Assembly (NCBI GenBank): GCA_963715625.1
Contig: OY970260.1
Coordinates: 930,001 to 994,000, forward strand
Reading direction: 5' to 3'
DNA from: VRUE01 sp963715625
Lineage (GTDB): Bacteria > Actinomycetota > Thermoleophilia > Solirubrobacterales > 70-9
DNA length: 64,000 bases
Each line of letters opens with the position of its first letter. Within the stretch, counting starts at the first letter, position 1. The notes beneath the pieces are model-generated. The model was given only the letters and a program-made list of their open reading frames with translations, ran no database searches and was not told the DNA's origin. This document shows positions 8,064 to 16,246 of the stretch, piece by piece. A program made the position numbers and the translations under genes.

Positions 8064-8702
8064 ATGGCCACCGAGAAGACAAATGACGCGGGGCGGGTCC
8101 GGCGCCGCCAGGCCCGAACTCGAGCCGGTCTGATCGCGGCGGCGCAGCGGCTGTTTGCCACGAAAGGCGTCGAGGCGACGACGATCGCCGAGATCGCCGA
8201 GGAGGCGGACATCGCCGTCGGCTCCTTCTACAACTACTTCGAGACCAAGGACGATCTGCTCACCGCCCTGCTGGCGAGCGCCCTGGGGGAGCAGCTGGCT
8301 CTTCTGCAGGGCCGACAGGCGGCGGTCGAAGATCCCGCCGAGAAGATCGGCGTCGCCCACCGCCACCTGGTCCGCCTGGCCGCCGGCGAACCCAACCTTG
8401 CCTGGCTCCTCGTGCGCTTCGAGGTCCCGCACAGGATCGGCCAGGCGGCCCTCGGGGAGCCCGCACGGGAAGACATCCGCGCCGGGATCGAGGCGGGGCG
8501 CTTCGCTCTCGAGAACCCGGAGGTGGCCCTGCGGGCGTCGGGCGGAGCGCTGCTCGCGGTCATCCACTCCGTCCTCCTGGGGGAGCTCGACCCCGACTGC
8601 GCCGAGGAACATGCCGCCGGGGTGCTGCGGAGCCTCGGCCTGCCGCCGGCCGAAGCGGCGGAGATCGCTAGGCGTCCGCTTCCGGAGGGCCGCCCGCGCT
8701 AG
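8064..8702 (+). CDS. TetR/AcrR-family transcriptional regulator
   Basis: The 212-aa protein has an N-terminal TetR helix-turn-helix (LIAAAQRLFATKGVEATTIA ... VGSFYNYFETKDDLL, residues about 20-70) and a divergent C-terminal ligand domain. The ATG at 8064 directly precedes a basic, Arg-rich segment typical of this family. It is divergently placed from the aromatic-degradation operon with a shared AT-rich inverted-repeat region, so it probably represses that operon and itself until an aromatic compound binds (inference). The last codons overlap a 26-bp sequence repeated exactly at 11960-11985. Confidence 0.85.
   Translation: MATEKTNDAGRVRRRQARTRAGLIAAAQRLFATKGVEATTIAEIAEEADIAVGSFYNYFETKDDLLTALLASALGEQLALLQGRQAAVEDPAEKIGVAHRHLVRLAAGEPNLAWLLVRFEVPHRIGQAALGEPAREDIRAGIEAGRFALENPEVALRASGGALLAVIHSVLLGELDPDCAEEHAAGVLRSLGLPPAEAAEIARRPLPEGRPR
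8658..8683. repeat. 26-bp exact repeat, copy 1
   Basis: The 26 bases beginning GCGGAGATCGCTAGG are identical to 11960-11985. Here they encode AEIARRPLP at the end of the TetR gene. Confidence 0.9.
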
Positions 8703-8755
8703 CCGGCGGCAGGCTCCGCGAATGACAAGCCCGATCCGGCTTGCGTGTGCCCGCC

Positions 8756-9181
8756 TCAGGCGCTTACCCCGAGCTCGTCAGCCTGCTTTCTCGCAAGGTA
8801 GGCATCCAGCACCGCGTACTCGGCCTCCGCGATCGCCGCATAGGCGTATTCGATGGCGAACCCAGCATCTACTTCGGCGTGCTCGGCGTGGTGCTGCGCT
8901 TTCGTGCGGTCGACCTCGGCTTTTTTGCGCTCGATGTTCTCTCGGACGGTGGCGACGTGCTCGTTCCAGTTCCTCTGTACGTCGTTCCACCAATTGGAGA
9001 CGCTCTCCTTGCCCGCGTCCGCTGACTCGCGCAATTTCTGAGCCTGAGCCTGCGCCGATGCACCGGCCGCCTCGACATCCTGTTCGAGAGCCGCCTTGTC
9101 CCTGGCTTGCGCGGCTGCCACATGGTCTTCCGCTTCCTTGGCCCGTGCCGCCAGCCTGGTGAGTTGCTCCGATACAGTCAT
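8756..9181 (-). CDS. Coiled-coil Ala/Glu-rich protein of unknown function
   Basis: The predicted 141-aa protein is almost entirely charged alpha-helix: Ala/Glu/Gln/Lys-rich heptads, a WW-N-D segment (SNWWNDVQRNWNEH) in the middle and an acidic C-terminal half. No signal peptide or membrane segment is present. The start was set at the ATG of 9181 rather than the one two codons earlier because AAGGAG directly abuts the earlier ATG and sits at the proper six-base distance from this one. Similar helical proteins of unknown role are common in actinobacteria. It converges with the TetR gene across a 53-base gap. Confidence 0.65.
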   Translation of the reverse strand: MTVSEQLTRLAARAKEAEDHVAAAQARDKAALEQDVEAAGASAQAQAQKLRESADAGKESVSNWWNDVQRNWNEHVATVRENIERKKAEVDRTKAQHHAEHAEVDAGFAIEYAYAAIAEAEYAVLDAYLARKQADELGVSA

Positions 9182-9556
9182 TGCCATCTCCTTGATGAGT
9201 GGGGTCTGTTCGCTCCGCGACCTTCGCGCAGCACGGAGGTCGACTCAACGAAATCCTCAATCGCTGGAACCTCTCCAGCCTAGCTTCGACCCGACCCCGC
9301 GCATCGGTAATCGACCACATTTGGGTCGGTGGGGGAAGTGGTGGCCGCTCGACCCGGGGAGCGGCCCGCTAACCGAGGGCCGCCGTACGCCAGAGCTTCT
9401 TGACGACGCTGAGCGGTTCCAGGTGCCTCCACCAACCCGGCCCTGGCTTTTGCCCTGCCGTCTCCCGAGCGCGGGTAGCCTTCGCTCGGTGCCTTTGCGC
9501 ACTGGCCCAATAGGTGTTACTACTAACCCAACCCGCAAGCGAGAGAGGGGAGCGAA
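9182..9556. other. Intergenic region, 375 bp
   Basis: This gap lies between two divergent genes and should hold both promoters. One hairpin is visible at 9343-9366 (GGCCGCTC/GAGCGGCC arms, eight-base loop). The last ~60 bases before 9557 are comparatively AT-rich (TAGGTGTTACTACTAACC) and are the likely promoter of the HdeD-like gene. No convincing ORF or structured RNA was found. Confidence 0.45.
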
Positions 9557-10126
9557 ATGGAGAGCCTGGGACCGGACCCCGCACGCGCAGCGCTCACGAA
9601 GCTGTCGTCGTACTGGTGGCTGTGGCTCGTCACCGGCATCGCCTGGATCGTCGTCTCGGTGGTGATCCTTCAGTTCGATCAGGCCTCGGTCACGACCGTG
9701 GGAATCATCATCGGGCTCATGTTTTTCGGCTTCTCTTTGCAGCAGTTCACGCTCGCCGGCTTTGAAGACCGTCTGAATTGGCTCTATGCGATATTCGGAG
9801 TCCTGTACCTGGCGGCGGCGATCATCTGCTTCATCAGCCCCGAGGGTACCTTCGCGGCGATCGCTGACATCCTTGGCTTTCTCTTCGTGCTGGTCGGGAT
9901 CTTCTGGATAATCGAGGCGTTCGTGTCAATGGAAGTCAACGAGCTCTGGTGGTTGGGCCTGATCGCCGGGATCATGATGGTGATCCTCGGCTTCTACACG
10001 GGCGGCGCCTTCTTCATCGAAAAGGCATACGTGTTGCTTGTCTTCGCCGGGATCTGGGCGCTTCTGGCCGGAGTAACCGACATCGTGCGCGCCTTCCAGA
10101 TCCGGCGGGTCGGCAAGCTGGTCTGA
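9557..10126 (+). CDS. HdeD-family (DUF308) membrane protein
   Basis: The 189-aa protein has six hydrophobic segments in three two-helix repeats (WWLWLVTGIAWIVVSVVIL, VGIIIGLMFFGFSL, AIFGVLYLAAAIICFISP, ILGFLFVLVGIFWIIEAF, WLGLIAGIMMVILGFYTGG, LLVFAGIWALLAGV). This is the layout of HdeD/DUF308 proteins, named for an E. coli acid-resistance membrane protein; the molecular role is not known. The ATG follows AGAGGGGAG. It is followed 132 bases later by a DUF1003 gene and then by an AI-2E-type transporter, all small inner-membrane proteins, but the gaps suggest separate transcripts. Confidence 0.8.
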   Translation: MESLGPDPARAALTKLSSYWWLWLVTGIAWIVVSVVILQFDQASVTTVGIIIGLMFFGFSLQQFTLAGFEDRLNWLYAIFGVLYLAAAIICFISPEGTFAAIADILGFLFVLVGIFWIIEAFVSMEVNELWWLGLIAGIMMVILGFYTGGAFFIEKAYVLLVFAGIWALLAGVTDIVRAFQIRRVGKLV

Positions 10127-10258
10127 GTGCCGATCGCCGGCGCGGCAACGGAAGCCATCAGGCCCTTGCGGCTCTCCGGCGGGGAGTTCCTTTCGTCCGG
10201 TCGAGCATCCGAATGAGAGACTGGGGCATAGGCCCACCCCCCGCTGGAAGGAGACTCC

Positions 10259-10798
10259 ATGTCGAGCCAGAACAAATCACCGACCGTGCCCAGTCAGCCG
10301 CCTGACGGCGAAGTCGACGGCAAGACGTTGGGCCGGCGCCTGCACCGCTTCCTCGTCCCCGTCCCCAAGCTGGGCCCCCCGATCAATCCGGCGCTTCTGA
10401 AGCGCGAGAGGGAACGCGTCCAGTCAAGGCAGAACCGGATCGCCGACGCGATCACCGCCTTTTCGGGATCGATGCCCTTTGTCTATGTCCACGTCATCTG
10501 GTTCGGCTGCTGGATCGCCTTCGGCGTGGAGGACTATCCGTACGGTCTGCTGACCATGATCGTTTCGCTGGAGGCGATCTTCCTCTCCACCTTCGTGCTG
10601 ATCTCCCAGAACCGCGCCGACGCAAGGCGCCAGGTGATCGCCGATCGCGCCTGGACGACGGTGCAGGAGGAGGACAAGCAGAACGTCGAGCTGCTCGACC
10701 TCTCGAGGCAGATCCTGAGGGTGACCAAAGAGGTTCGGGCGCTCGCCGGCCCCGACGGGGGGACGGCCTTCACCTCCCCTGAGAAGCCAGCCGAGTGA
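10259..10798 (+). CDS. DUF1003 domain membrane protein
   Basis: The 179-aa protein carries the DUF1003 signature: an RxQNRIADAITAFSGSMPFVY entry into the first membrane helix, a second helix (LTMIVSLEAIFLSTFVLISQ), then QNRADARRQVIADRAW and a cytoplasmic amphipathic helix. A proline-rich N-terminus of about 60 residues precedes it. The ATG has a strong AAGGAG site seven bases upstream. DUF1003 proteins are two-helix inner-membrane proteins of unknown function. Confidence 0.85.
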   Translation: MSSQNKSPTVPSQPPDGEVDGKTLGRRLHRFLVPVPKLGPPINPALLKRERERVQSRQNRIADAITAFSGSMPFVYVHVIWFGCWIAFGVEDYPYGLLTMIVSLEAIFLSTFVLISQNRADARRQVIADRAWTTVQEEDKQNVELLDLSRQILRVTKEVRALAGPDGGTAFTSPEKPAE

Positions 10799-10849
10799 GG
10801 CCTCTGGCGCAACCGGCGATAGTCCGAGCCCCTCGGCATAAGGGGTGAG

Positions 10850-11953
10850 ATGACCGGGCCAGAGTCCGCCTCGGCGGCCGGGAACACGGATCGCCGCGAG
10901 GTTGAAGTCTTCATCTCGATCCGGACGATCCTGCTCGTCGGTGTCGCGGTCGCCCTGGCCTGGGCGCTGGCCTCGATCGGGGACGTCCTGCTGCTGATCT
11001 TCGTCTCCATCTTCAGCGTCGCCGTTCTCTCGCCGGTGGTGGGCGCGATGGAGCGGCGGCTGCGCTGGAACCGGGCGGTGTGCTCCACGGTGCTGGTGGT
11101 AGGGCTCGCGATCCTCGTCGGCGGCGCTTTGCTGGTCATGCTGCAGTCGATAGTCGATGCAGTGCGCGGCTTCAGCGACAACCTGCCGCGGCTGGTCGAA
11201 GAAGCCCGGAACAGCGACCTCGGCGGCTTGATCAACGGCGGCAGCGACTCGCTCGACACGCTGAAGGAGCACGCCAATGAGATCACCAGCGGGGTTGGCA
11301 AGGTATCGGGCGGCGTGGCCCATGTCGGAGTATCCGCGTTCGGGGCGGTCACGCTCGTTTTCTCGGTCACCTTCCTGACGCTTTTCGGCCTGATCGATGA
11401 ACCGCGCGTCCGAGCCTCGATCGGGGGGCTGCTCTACCGCGATAGGCGGGAGCGCTACCAGGAGGTCGCGGATCGGATCGTCAACACGACCTCCCGCTAC
11501 ATGCTCGGCAACCTGGCGATCTCGGTGATTTGCGCAACCGTCTACGGAGTCACAGCGGTGATCCTCGGCCTTCCGTACGCGCTCGCCCTGGCGCTGATCG
11601 CGGGGCTCCTCGACCTCATCCCGTACGTCGGCGCCCTCCTCGCGGGAATCATCATCGCGATCGTGGCCCTCTCGGTCAGTCTCGGAGCACTGATCGCCTT
11701 CGCGATCGTGATCGTGGTCTACCAGCTGGTCGAGAACTACGTCCTGCAGCCGACGATCATCGGCCGGGTCACCCGCGTCTCCGGCTTCACCGTGATCGGC
11801 AGCGTCCTGGTCTTCGGGTCGCTGTTCGGGATCATCGGCGCGATCGTCGGCGTGCCGATCGCGGCGGCCATCGAGGTCATCCTCGAGGAGGCCACCGCCG
11901 CGAGAAGAGCACGCATCGCCGCTGCCGACACGGCTCACCAGCAGCCGGCCTGA
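10850..11953 (+). CDS. AI-2E/PerM-family transporter
   Basis: The 367-aa protein has the PerM/AI-2E layout: two N-terminal membrane helices (residues about 24-60), a third after an Arg-rich loop, a soluble middle domain (about 90-150), then a C-terminal helical bundle with IAGLLDLIPYVGALLAGI and VYQLVENYVLQPTIIGR, both family hallmarks. Members export small molecules or serve as Na+/H+ antiporters; the substrate here is unknown. The ATG follows GGGGTGAG closely. The last bases and stop approach the convergent patatin gene, and a 26-bp repeat (11960-11985) spans that junction. Confidence 0.85.
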   Translation: MTGPESASAAGNTDRREVEVFISIRTILLVGVAVALAWALASIGDVLLLIFVSIFSVAVLSPVVGAMERRLRWNRAVCSTVLVVGLAILVGGALLVMLQSIVDAVRGFSDNLPRLVEEARNSDLGGLINGGSDSLDTLKEHANEITSGVGKVSGGVAHVGVSAFGAVTLVFSVTFLTLFGLIDEPRVRASIGGLLYRDRRERYQEVADRIVNTTSRYMLGNLAISVICATVYGVTAVILGLPYALALALIAGLLDLIPYVGALLAGIIIAIVALSVSLGALIAFAIVIVVYQLVENYVLQPTIIGRVTRVSGFTVIGSVLVFGSLFGIIGAIVGVPIAAAIEVILEEATAARRARIAAADTAHQQPA

Positions 11954-11959
11954 CCGAAT

Positions 11960-11985
11960 GCGGAGATCGCTAGGCGTCCGCTTCC
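11960..11985. repeat. 26-bp exact repeat, copy 2
   Basis: Identical to 8658-8683. Here it lies between the stop of the AI-2E-type gene and the last codons of the convergent patatin gene. Confidence 0.9.
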
Positions 11986-12929
11986 TCCAGCGCCCGGGCG
12001 GTAGCGGCACGGCCCAGCTCGATCATCGACTCGGCCCTGTGGAAGTCCAGCATGCGGACGTCGCTGGTGGGAATGGTCACCAGCACGTCAGGCGGCGACC
12101 CTGCCAAGCGGTACCGGTTGACGAGGGTCTGCATGGTCCCGATCGCGGAGCTCATCACCTCGAACCCGGTCAGGCCGGCGGGGGATTCGGCGACCTCGGC
12201 TTGCGCCCCTTCCTCCTCCCGTTCAGGCTCGACCTCGGGACCCCGGGAGACGGCAGATCGGATCGCGTCCCCATCCAGCGCGCGCGCGGCTGCCCGGCGG
12301 AAGCGAGCGACCCGGTCGTCCCACGGCCGCGGCTCCGTTGGCTCCGAGACGGCGGCGGTGGCGGGTGGGTCATGACGCTCACCGCCCGCGGAGACGCCGA
12401 TCGTCAGGTCAACGTCGAGCGCCGCCATCGGGCTCACCGGAATCGGATCCATGAGGCCGCCGTCCGCCAGGACCCGCCCGTTGAGAATCACCGGCGTGAA
12501 GATCCCCGGCAGCGCGATCGAGGCCCGGATCGCGATGTCGAGGCGGCCGCGCTGAAGCCACACCTCGCGCCGCGAGACCAGGTCCGTCGCGACCGCGGTG
12601 AACCGCGCTTCGAGGTTCTCGATCAGCCGATCGCCGACCAGCCCCCGGACGTGCGCGAGCACTTTCTCCGCCCGCATCGCGCCCGGAGCCCCGAGGGAGA
12701 CGTCGAGCATCCGGAGGACGTCCGCCCGGGTGAGACTCCGCGCCCACTCCTCGAGCTCCGCGAGCTTCCCCGCTGCCCACACCCCCCCGACCAGCGCCCC
12801 CATCGAAGAGCCGGCGACCCCGGCGATCTCGAGGCCACGCTCCTCGAGAACGTTGATAACGCCGATGTGCGCGTAGCCGCGCGCACCCCCGCTCCCAAGT
12901 GCCAGTGCGACTCGGCGAGGCTCATCCAC
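11970..12929 (-). CDS. Patatin-like phospholipase (RssA-type)
   Basis: The 319-aa protein shows every patatin landmark: the oxyanion-hole glycine loop GSGGARGYAHIG (residues about 12-23), the nucleophile elbow GSSMG (Ser about residue 42) and the catalytic Asp in LADGGLMDPIPV. Bacterial members are lipid acyl hydrolases of the RssA/YchK kind. A variable acidic insert (EPEREEEGAQAEVAES) separates the core from a conserved C-terminal helix region. No signal peptide is present, so the enzyme is cytoplasmic or membrane-associated. Confidence 0.85.
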   Translation of the reverse strand: MDEPRRVALALGSGGARGYAHIGVINVLEERGLEIAGVAGSSMGALVGGVWAAGKLAELEEWARSLTRADVLRMLDVSLGAPGAMRAEKVLAHVRGLVGDRLIENLEARFTAVATDLVSRREVWLQRGRLDIAIRASIALPGIFTPVILNGRVLADGGLMDPIPVSPMAALDVDLTIGVSAGGERHDPPATAAVSEPTEPRPWDDRVARFRRAAARALDGDAIRSAVSRGPEVEPEREEEGAQAEVAESPAGLTGFEVMSSAIGTMQTLVNRYRLAGSPPDVLVTIPTSDVRMLDFHRAESMIELGRAATARALEEADA

Positions 12930-13022
12930 CCTTCCGAGACTAGCGTCAGAGTCTCCCGAGGCTGGTGGCCGACTGGCGCGGGCAGAAGGCGAGCGCCGGA
13001 TCAGTACCCGCTTTTACCCGTT

Positions 13023-13074
13023 CTGCGTAAATATAGCTACCTGCTAGACTGCGCAGGTTGATATATTTATGCAG
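13023..13074. promoter_or_regulatory. Long inverted-repeat operator of AbiE-like operon
   Basis: Two 22-base arms (13023-13044 and 13053-13074) are inverted repeats of each other at 19 of 22 positions, separated by eight bases. An extended -10 sequence TGCTAGACT (13042-13050) lies in the centre, so binding to the arms would cover the promoter. The studied AbiEi antitoxin represses its operon by binding two inverted repeats of about this length, so this is the expected operator for the two genes that follow. Confidence 0.75.
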
Positions 13075-13139
13075 GATATCTCGGAGCTGGCCTATCGCCC
13101 GACTCCGGGTCCTGCAGATGACAGCAGGAAACGTCATTT

Positions 13140-14192
13140 ATGCAAGCCAACGCGAGATCGATTGAGCGCGAGGCCCGTCGCCGAATCCCCCGTCTTCTCG
13201 CCGAGCTTCTCGCCGAGCCGAGTGTGGAGCTCGCGGCCGAGGAGGCACGGGCGGACTCTGGCGTCGACTTCCTGGCACGAGATACTCAAGATCGACGGTG
13301 GATATTTGAGGTAAAGGCCTCAAGCCGCCCCGGCCAGGTGGATCGAGCGGCGCAGCAGCTGAAGGCCTTCGGCGGTGGGGGTGCCATCCCCGTTCTGGTC
13401 GTGCCCTACATGTCGAAGGCCGGAGCTGAGACCGCCAAGCGGGCGGGTTTGAACTGGATCGACCTTTCTGGCAATGCCAGCATCCAGGACGAGGGCCTGC
13501 GTGTGTGGGTGCAGGGAAGGCCAAACGAGCTGCGCACCGCGGGTCGCCCCTCTTCTCCCTTCGCACCGAAGAGCGCTCGCGTCTCGCGGGCGCTCCTGCT
13601 CGAACCGAAGCGTTGGTGGCGACAGAAGGACCTTGTGGTCGCCACCCAGCTCGACGATGGCAACGTTTCGCGTGTCGTGCGCCGGCTCGACGAGGAGGCC
13701 CTACTCGAGCGTCGCGATAAGGAGCTGCGCCCCCGTGATCCTGATTTGCTGCTCGACGCTTGGGCGCAGGAGTATCGCTTCGATCGCCATGACGCAATCG
13801 CCGGCCACATCAGCGGCAGCGGGATCGAGGTTGCCCGCAGCCTCGCCGACACTCTGAGCAAGCGGCAGATCGACCACGCCTTCACCGGCCTGCCGGCTGC
13901 CTGGACGATCGATCGCTTCGCGCGTTTCAGACTGAGCACAGTCTACGTCAACGGAGATCCAAGGGATGTCGTCGAGCAGCTCGGAATCCGTCAGGGGTCC
14001 AAAGGAGCCAATGTGCAGATCCTGGGACCGGACGATGCCGGGGTATTCGCCGGCGAGCAGACTTGCGACGATCTGCGCTGCGTCTCGACCGTCCAGGTCT
14101 ATTTGGATCTCCTCAATCTCCCCGAGCGCGCCGCCGAGGCCGCACAGCATCTGCGAGATCACCAGCTGGATTGGCATGGCCGCTCCGGATAA
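13140..14192 (+). CDS. AbiEi-like antitoxin/regulator with nuclease-fold N-terminus
   Basis: The 350-aa protein has an N-terminal region resembling the PD-(D/E)xK fold (SGVDFLARD ... RRWIFEVKAS, then RAAQQLKAF), a central winged-helix segment (RQKDLVVATQLDDGNVSRVV, residues about 160-185) and a C-terminal domain of the AbiEi type. It overlaps by 17 bases the next gene, which encodes an AbiEii-like nucleotidyltransferase. By analogy it is the antitoxin and autorepressor of a type IV toxin-antitoxin module, and a long inverted-repeat operator precedes it. Whether the nuclease-like fold is catalytic is unclear: Asp and E-x-K are present, but the family is often described as DNA-binding only. Confidence 0.7.
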   Translation: MQANARSIEREARRRIPRLLAELLAEPSVELAAEEARADSGVDFLARDTQDRRWIFEVKASSRPGQVDRAAQQLKAFGGGGAIPVLVVPYMSKAGAETAKRAGLNWIDLSGNASIQDEGLRVWVQGRPNELRTAGRPSSPFAPKSARVSRALLLEPKRWWRQKDLVVATQLDDGNVSRVVRRLDEEALLERRDKELRPRDPDLLLDAWAQEYRFDRHDAIAGHISGSGIEVARSLADTLSKRQIDHAFTGLPAAWTIDRFARFRLSTVYVNGDPRDVVEQLGIRQGSKGANVQILGPDDAGVFAGEQTCDDLRCVSTVQVYLDLLNLPERAAEAAQHLRDHQLDWHGRSG

Positions 14193-15057
14193 GCCCAGAC
14201 ACCGCAGCAGCTACAGCCGCGAGGAGACCGAACAGGTCGAGGCGGCGTGCCTGACTGTCGCCGTGACCCTGGGCACCCTGATGGATCGCATCTGCATCGT
14301 CGGCGGGCTGGTGCCGAGCCTCATAATCGACCGTGAACTCGGCCCCGATCCGGAGACCGGCGCTGGCCACCCCGGTACGAACGACCTTGATGTCGGCCTC
14401 GCGATCACCCTGCTCGACGACGACCAGTACACCGAGATCGGCAAGCGGCTGCGCCGGGAGGGCTTCGGACCCGACCGCAACGAGCAGGGGAATTCAACGC
14501 CTCAGCGATGGAAGCTCGGCGATCTCGACGTCACGATCGACTTTCTGTTGCCGCCGATCCCGGGGGCCGAACGGGGCGGCAGCATCCAGCCGCTGGAGGG
14601 TGACTTCGCCGCGCTGATCGCGCCTGGCCTGCAGCTGGCTTCAGACGAGCGCCAGGAGATCGGCATCGCCGGTCACACCTTGAAGGGCGAGAAGGTGCAG
14701 CGAACGGTACCCGTCTGTGGGCCGGCGACCTTCATCGTCCTCAAGGCACTCGCCTTTGGCGACCGCGGTGAGCCGAAGGATGGCTTCGACCTCATCTACG
14801 TGCTGCGGCGCTGGCCCGGAGGCGTCTCGGACGTGGTCGAACGTCTCGAGCGGCACGCCAAGCGCAACAAGGCCGTCGTCGAAGACGCACTGGGCAACCT
14901 CGCGAGGGATTTCGCCGAGCCCGAGACCCTCGGCCCCCGGCGAGTCGCCGAGTTCGAAGGCGAAGCAGGGGAAGATCTCGCCGCCGTCGCAGCCGACGCC
15001 CACGGTTACGTCGATGATCTGCTGAAGGCCAGCCGGGACCGGGGGCTCTTGCCCTGA
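14176..15057 (+). CDS. AbiEii-like nucleotidyltransferase toxin
   Basis: The 293-aa protein has a polymerase-beta-type nucleotidyltransferase core: ICIVGGLVPSLII (glycine loop), then NDLDVGLAI providing the Asp-x-Asp metal pair, and later DVTIDFLLPP as the likely third acidic strand. AbiEii toxins of this superfamily transfer nucleotides to RNA targets and block growth, often giving phage resistance. The ATG at 14176 lies inside the end of the antitoxin gene, so expression is translationally coupled. The C-terminal helical half (KALAFGDRGEPKDGFDLIYV) fits the DUF1814/AbiEii pattern. Confidence 0.75.
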   Translation: MAAPDKPRHRSSYSREETEQVEAACLTVAVTLGTLMDRICIVGGLVPSLIIDRELGPDPETGAGHPGTNDLDVGLAITLLDDDQYTEIGKRLRREGFGPDRNEQGNSTPQRWKLGDLDVTIDFLLPPIPGAERGGSIQPLEGDFAALIAPGLQLASDERQEIGIAGHTLKGEKVQRTVPVCGPATFIVLKALAFGDRGEPKDGFDLIYVLRRWPGGVSDVVERLERHAKRNKAVVEDALGNLARDFAEPETLGPRRVAEFEGEAGEDLAAVAADAHGYVDDLLKASRDRGLLP

Positions 15058-15168
15058 ATCGGGATCCAGTCTGCTGCGCCTACGCGCTGGCATCGATGGC
15101 ACGGGTCCCGGCAAACTGGTTCTCACGGACAAGAATCCCCGGCGCGCTCGGTGCCCGACGCCCCTCGC

Positions 15169-15969
15169 TCAGTGCTTGTCGGTCTGACCGGAGGCGACGC
15201 TGGCGGCGGCCTTCTGGCCGGCCTCGCCGCTGGCGACCTTGACCGAGATGCCGGGGCTGGCGAGGGCGAAGTGGGCTAGCAGGCGCTGCTGGACCGGGGC
15301 GACGGCTATCTCGACCTTGTTGCGCTCGATCGCCTTTATGACGGCGTCGGCGACCTGCTGGGGAGAGCCGGTGCCGAGGCCGGGGATCGGGTCGGCGCCC
15401 GAGTCCGCGTACATGCCGGCTTCGCGGATCGTCCCCGGGGAGACGATCGAGACGCCTATGCCCAGGGGGTCGAGGTCGGCCCGCAGTCCGAGGGCGAAGC
15501 CGCGCAGGCCGAACTTGGTCGCGTTGTAGACGGAGGAGAGCGGGGTGGCGGACTTGCCGGAGAGCGAGGAGATGAAGACCATGTGGCCGCGGCCACGCTC
15601 GATCATTCCCGGCTCCAGGGCGCGGGCAAGATGCATCGGCGCCTCGAGGTTGACCCGCAGCGTGCCCTCCAGCCGCTCGCTGGTGTACTCGGGCAGGCGC
15701 CCCGTTCCCGGCAGGCCCGCGTTGGCGACGAGGATGTCAACGTCGCCAGCCTCGGCGGCGAGCTTCTCCGCCGCTCCAGGCTCGGCAAGGTCCGCGGGAA
15801 ACACCGTGTGCCCCTCGCCCGGCAGCTCGGCCGCCAGCGCTTCCAGCGCCTCAGCCTTGCGGCCACTCAGCAGGAGCGTTGCGCCGCGCCCGGTTAGCGC
15901 CTCGGCGATCGCCCGCCCGAGGCCCCCCGTGGCCCCCGTCAGCAGCGCTCTGGCACCGGCAATTTCCAT
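15169..15969 (-). CDS. Short-chain dehydrogenase/reductase
   Basis: The 266-aa SDR has the cofactor loop TGATGGLG, the NAG strand end (VANAGLPGTG), the catalytic Ser in ISSLSG, and Y-x-x-x-K in YNATK. An LSGRK segment after the second strand suggests NADP(H) preference. The start was placed at the ATG of 15969; a TTG four codons earlier is an alternative. The C-terminal tail is longer and Ala/Ser-rich (KAAASVASGQTDKH). The substrate is unknown. It is divergent from the c-di-AMP-controlled gene. Confidence 0.85.
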   Translation of the reverse strand: MEIAGARALLTGATGGLGRAIAEALTGRGATLLLSGRKAEALEALAAELPGEGHTVFPADLAEPGAAEKLAAEAGDVDILVANAGLPGTGRLPEYTSERLEGTLRVNLEAPMHLARALEPGMIERGRGHMVFISSLSGKSATPLSSVYNATKFGLRGFALGLRADLDPLGIGVSIVSPGTIREAGMYADSGADPIPGLGTGSPQQVADAVIKAIERNKVEIAVAPVQQRLLAHFALASPGISVKVASGEAGQKAAASVASGQTDKH

Positions 15970-16076
15970 CCCAGCGCGCAAGCTAGCACCCCCGGCGTCG
16001 AAGGGAACGAGGAAGCCTCAAGTGCGAAAGGCCACAAAATGTTTGTTTTCCATGAGCAAACCGCCGGGAGATCGTC

Positions 16077-16082
16077 TACACT
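16077..16082 (+). promoter_or_regulatory. -10 box before c-di-AMP riboswitch
   Basis: TACACT at 16077-16082 would start transcription near 16089-16092, immediately before the first conserved helix of the riboswitch. No convincing -35 hexamer was seen. Confidence 0.4.
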
Positions 16083-16101
16083 GCCGCCGTTCCGAATAAC
16101 C

Positions 16102-16234
16102 GAAACGCCGAGTCCCGTGCGCTGGAGGCGCCACGGGAGCGGGGGAACCACGTTTTCGGGGCTAACTCGCCTAGCTCAGGCGGGGGCGCAGGCTCCTTTC
16201 GCGCCAGCCCGACAGCTAACCCCGTAGGCCGACG
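16102..16234 (+). ncRNA. c-di-AMP riboswitch (ydaO-yuaA leader)
   Basis: The leader carries the conserved blocks of the ydaO/yuaA class in order: GCCGAGTCCC, a variable hairpin, AGCGGGGGAACCA, CGGGGCTAACTC, another hairpin, and the diagnostic CCCGACAGCTAACCCCGTAG close to the P1 closing strand GGC. The aptamer ends a few bases before the GAAGGAG ribosome-binding site at 16234-16240. In actinobacteria this class controls cell-wall hydrolase genes and normally turns them off when c-di-AMP is high. The gene that follows is exactly such a hydrolase. Confidence 0.9.
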
Positions 16235-16246
16235 AAGGAGATCGGT

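Noticed and set aside
10424..12010. 528-codon minus-strand frame opposite the DUF1003 and AI-2E genes
   Set aside because: Asp/Arg-rich antisense translation with no family signal, whereas the plus-strand genes have clear membrane topology.
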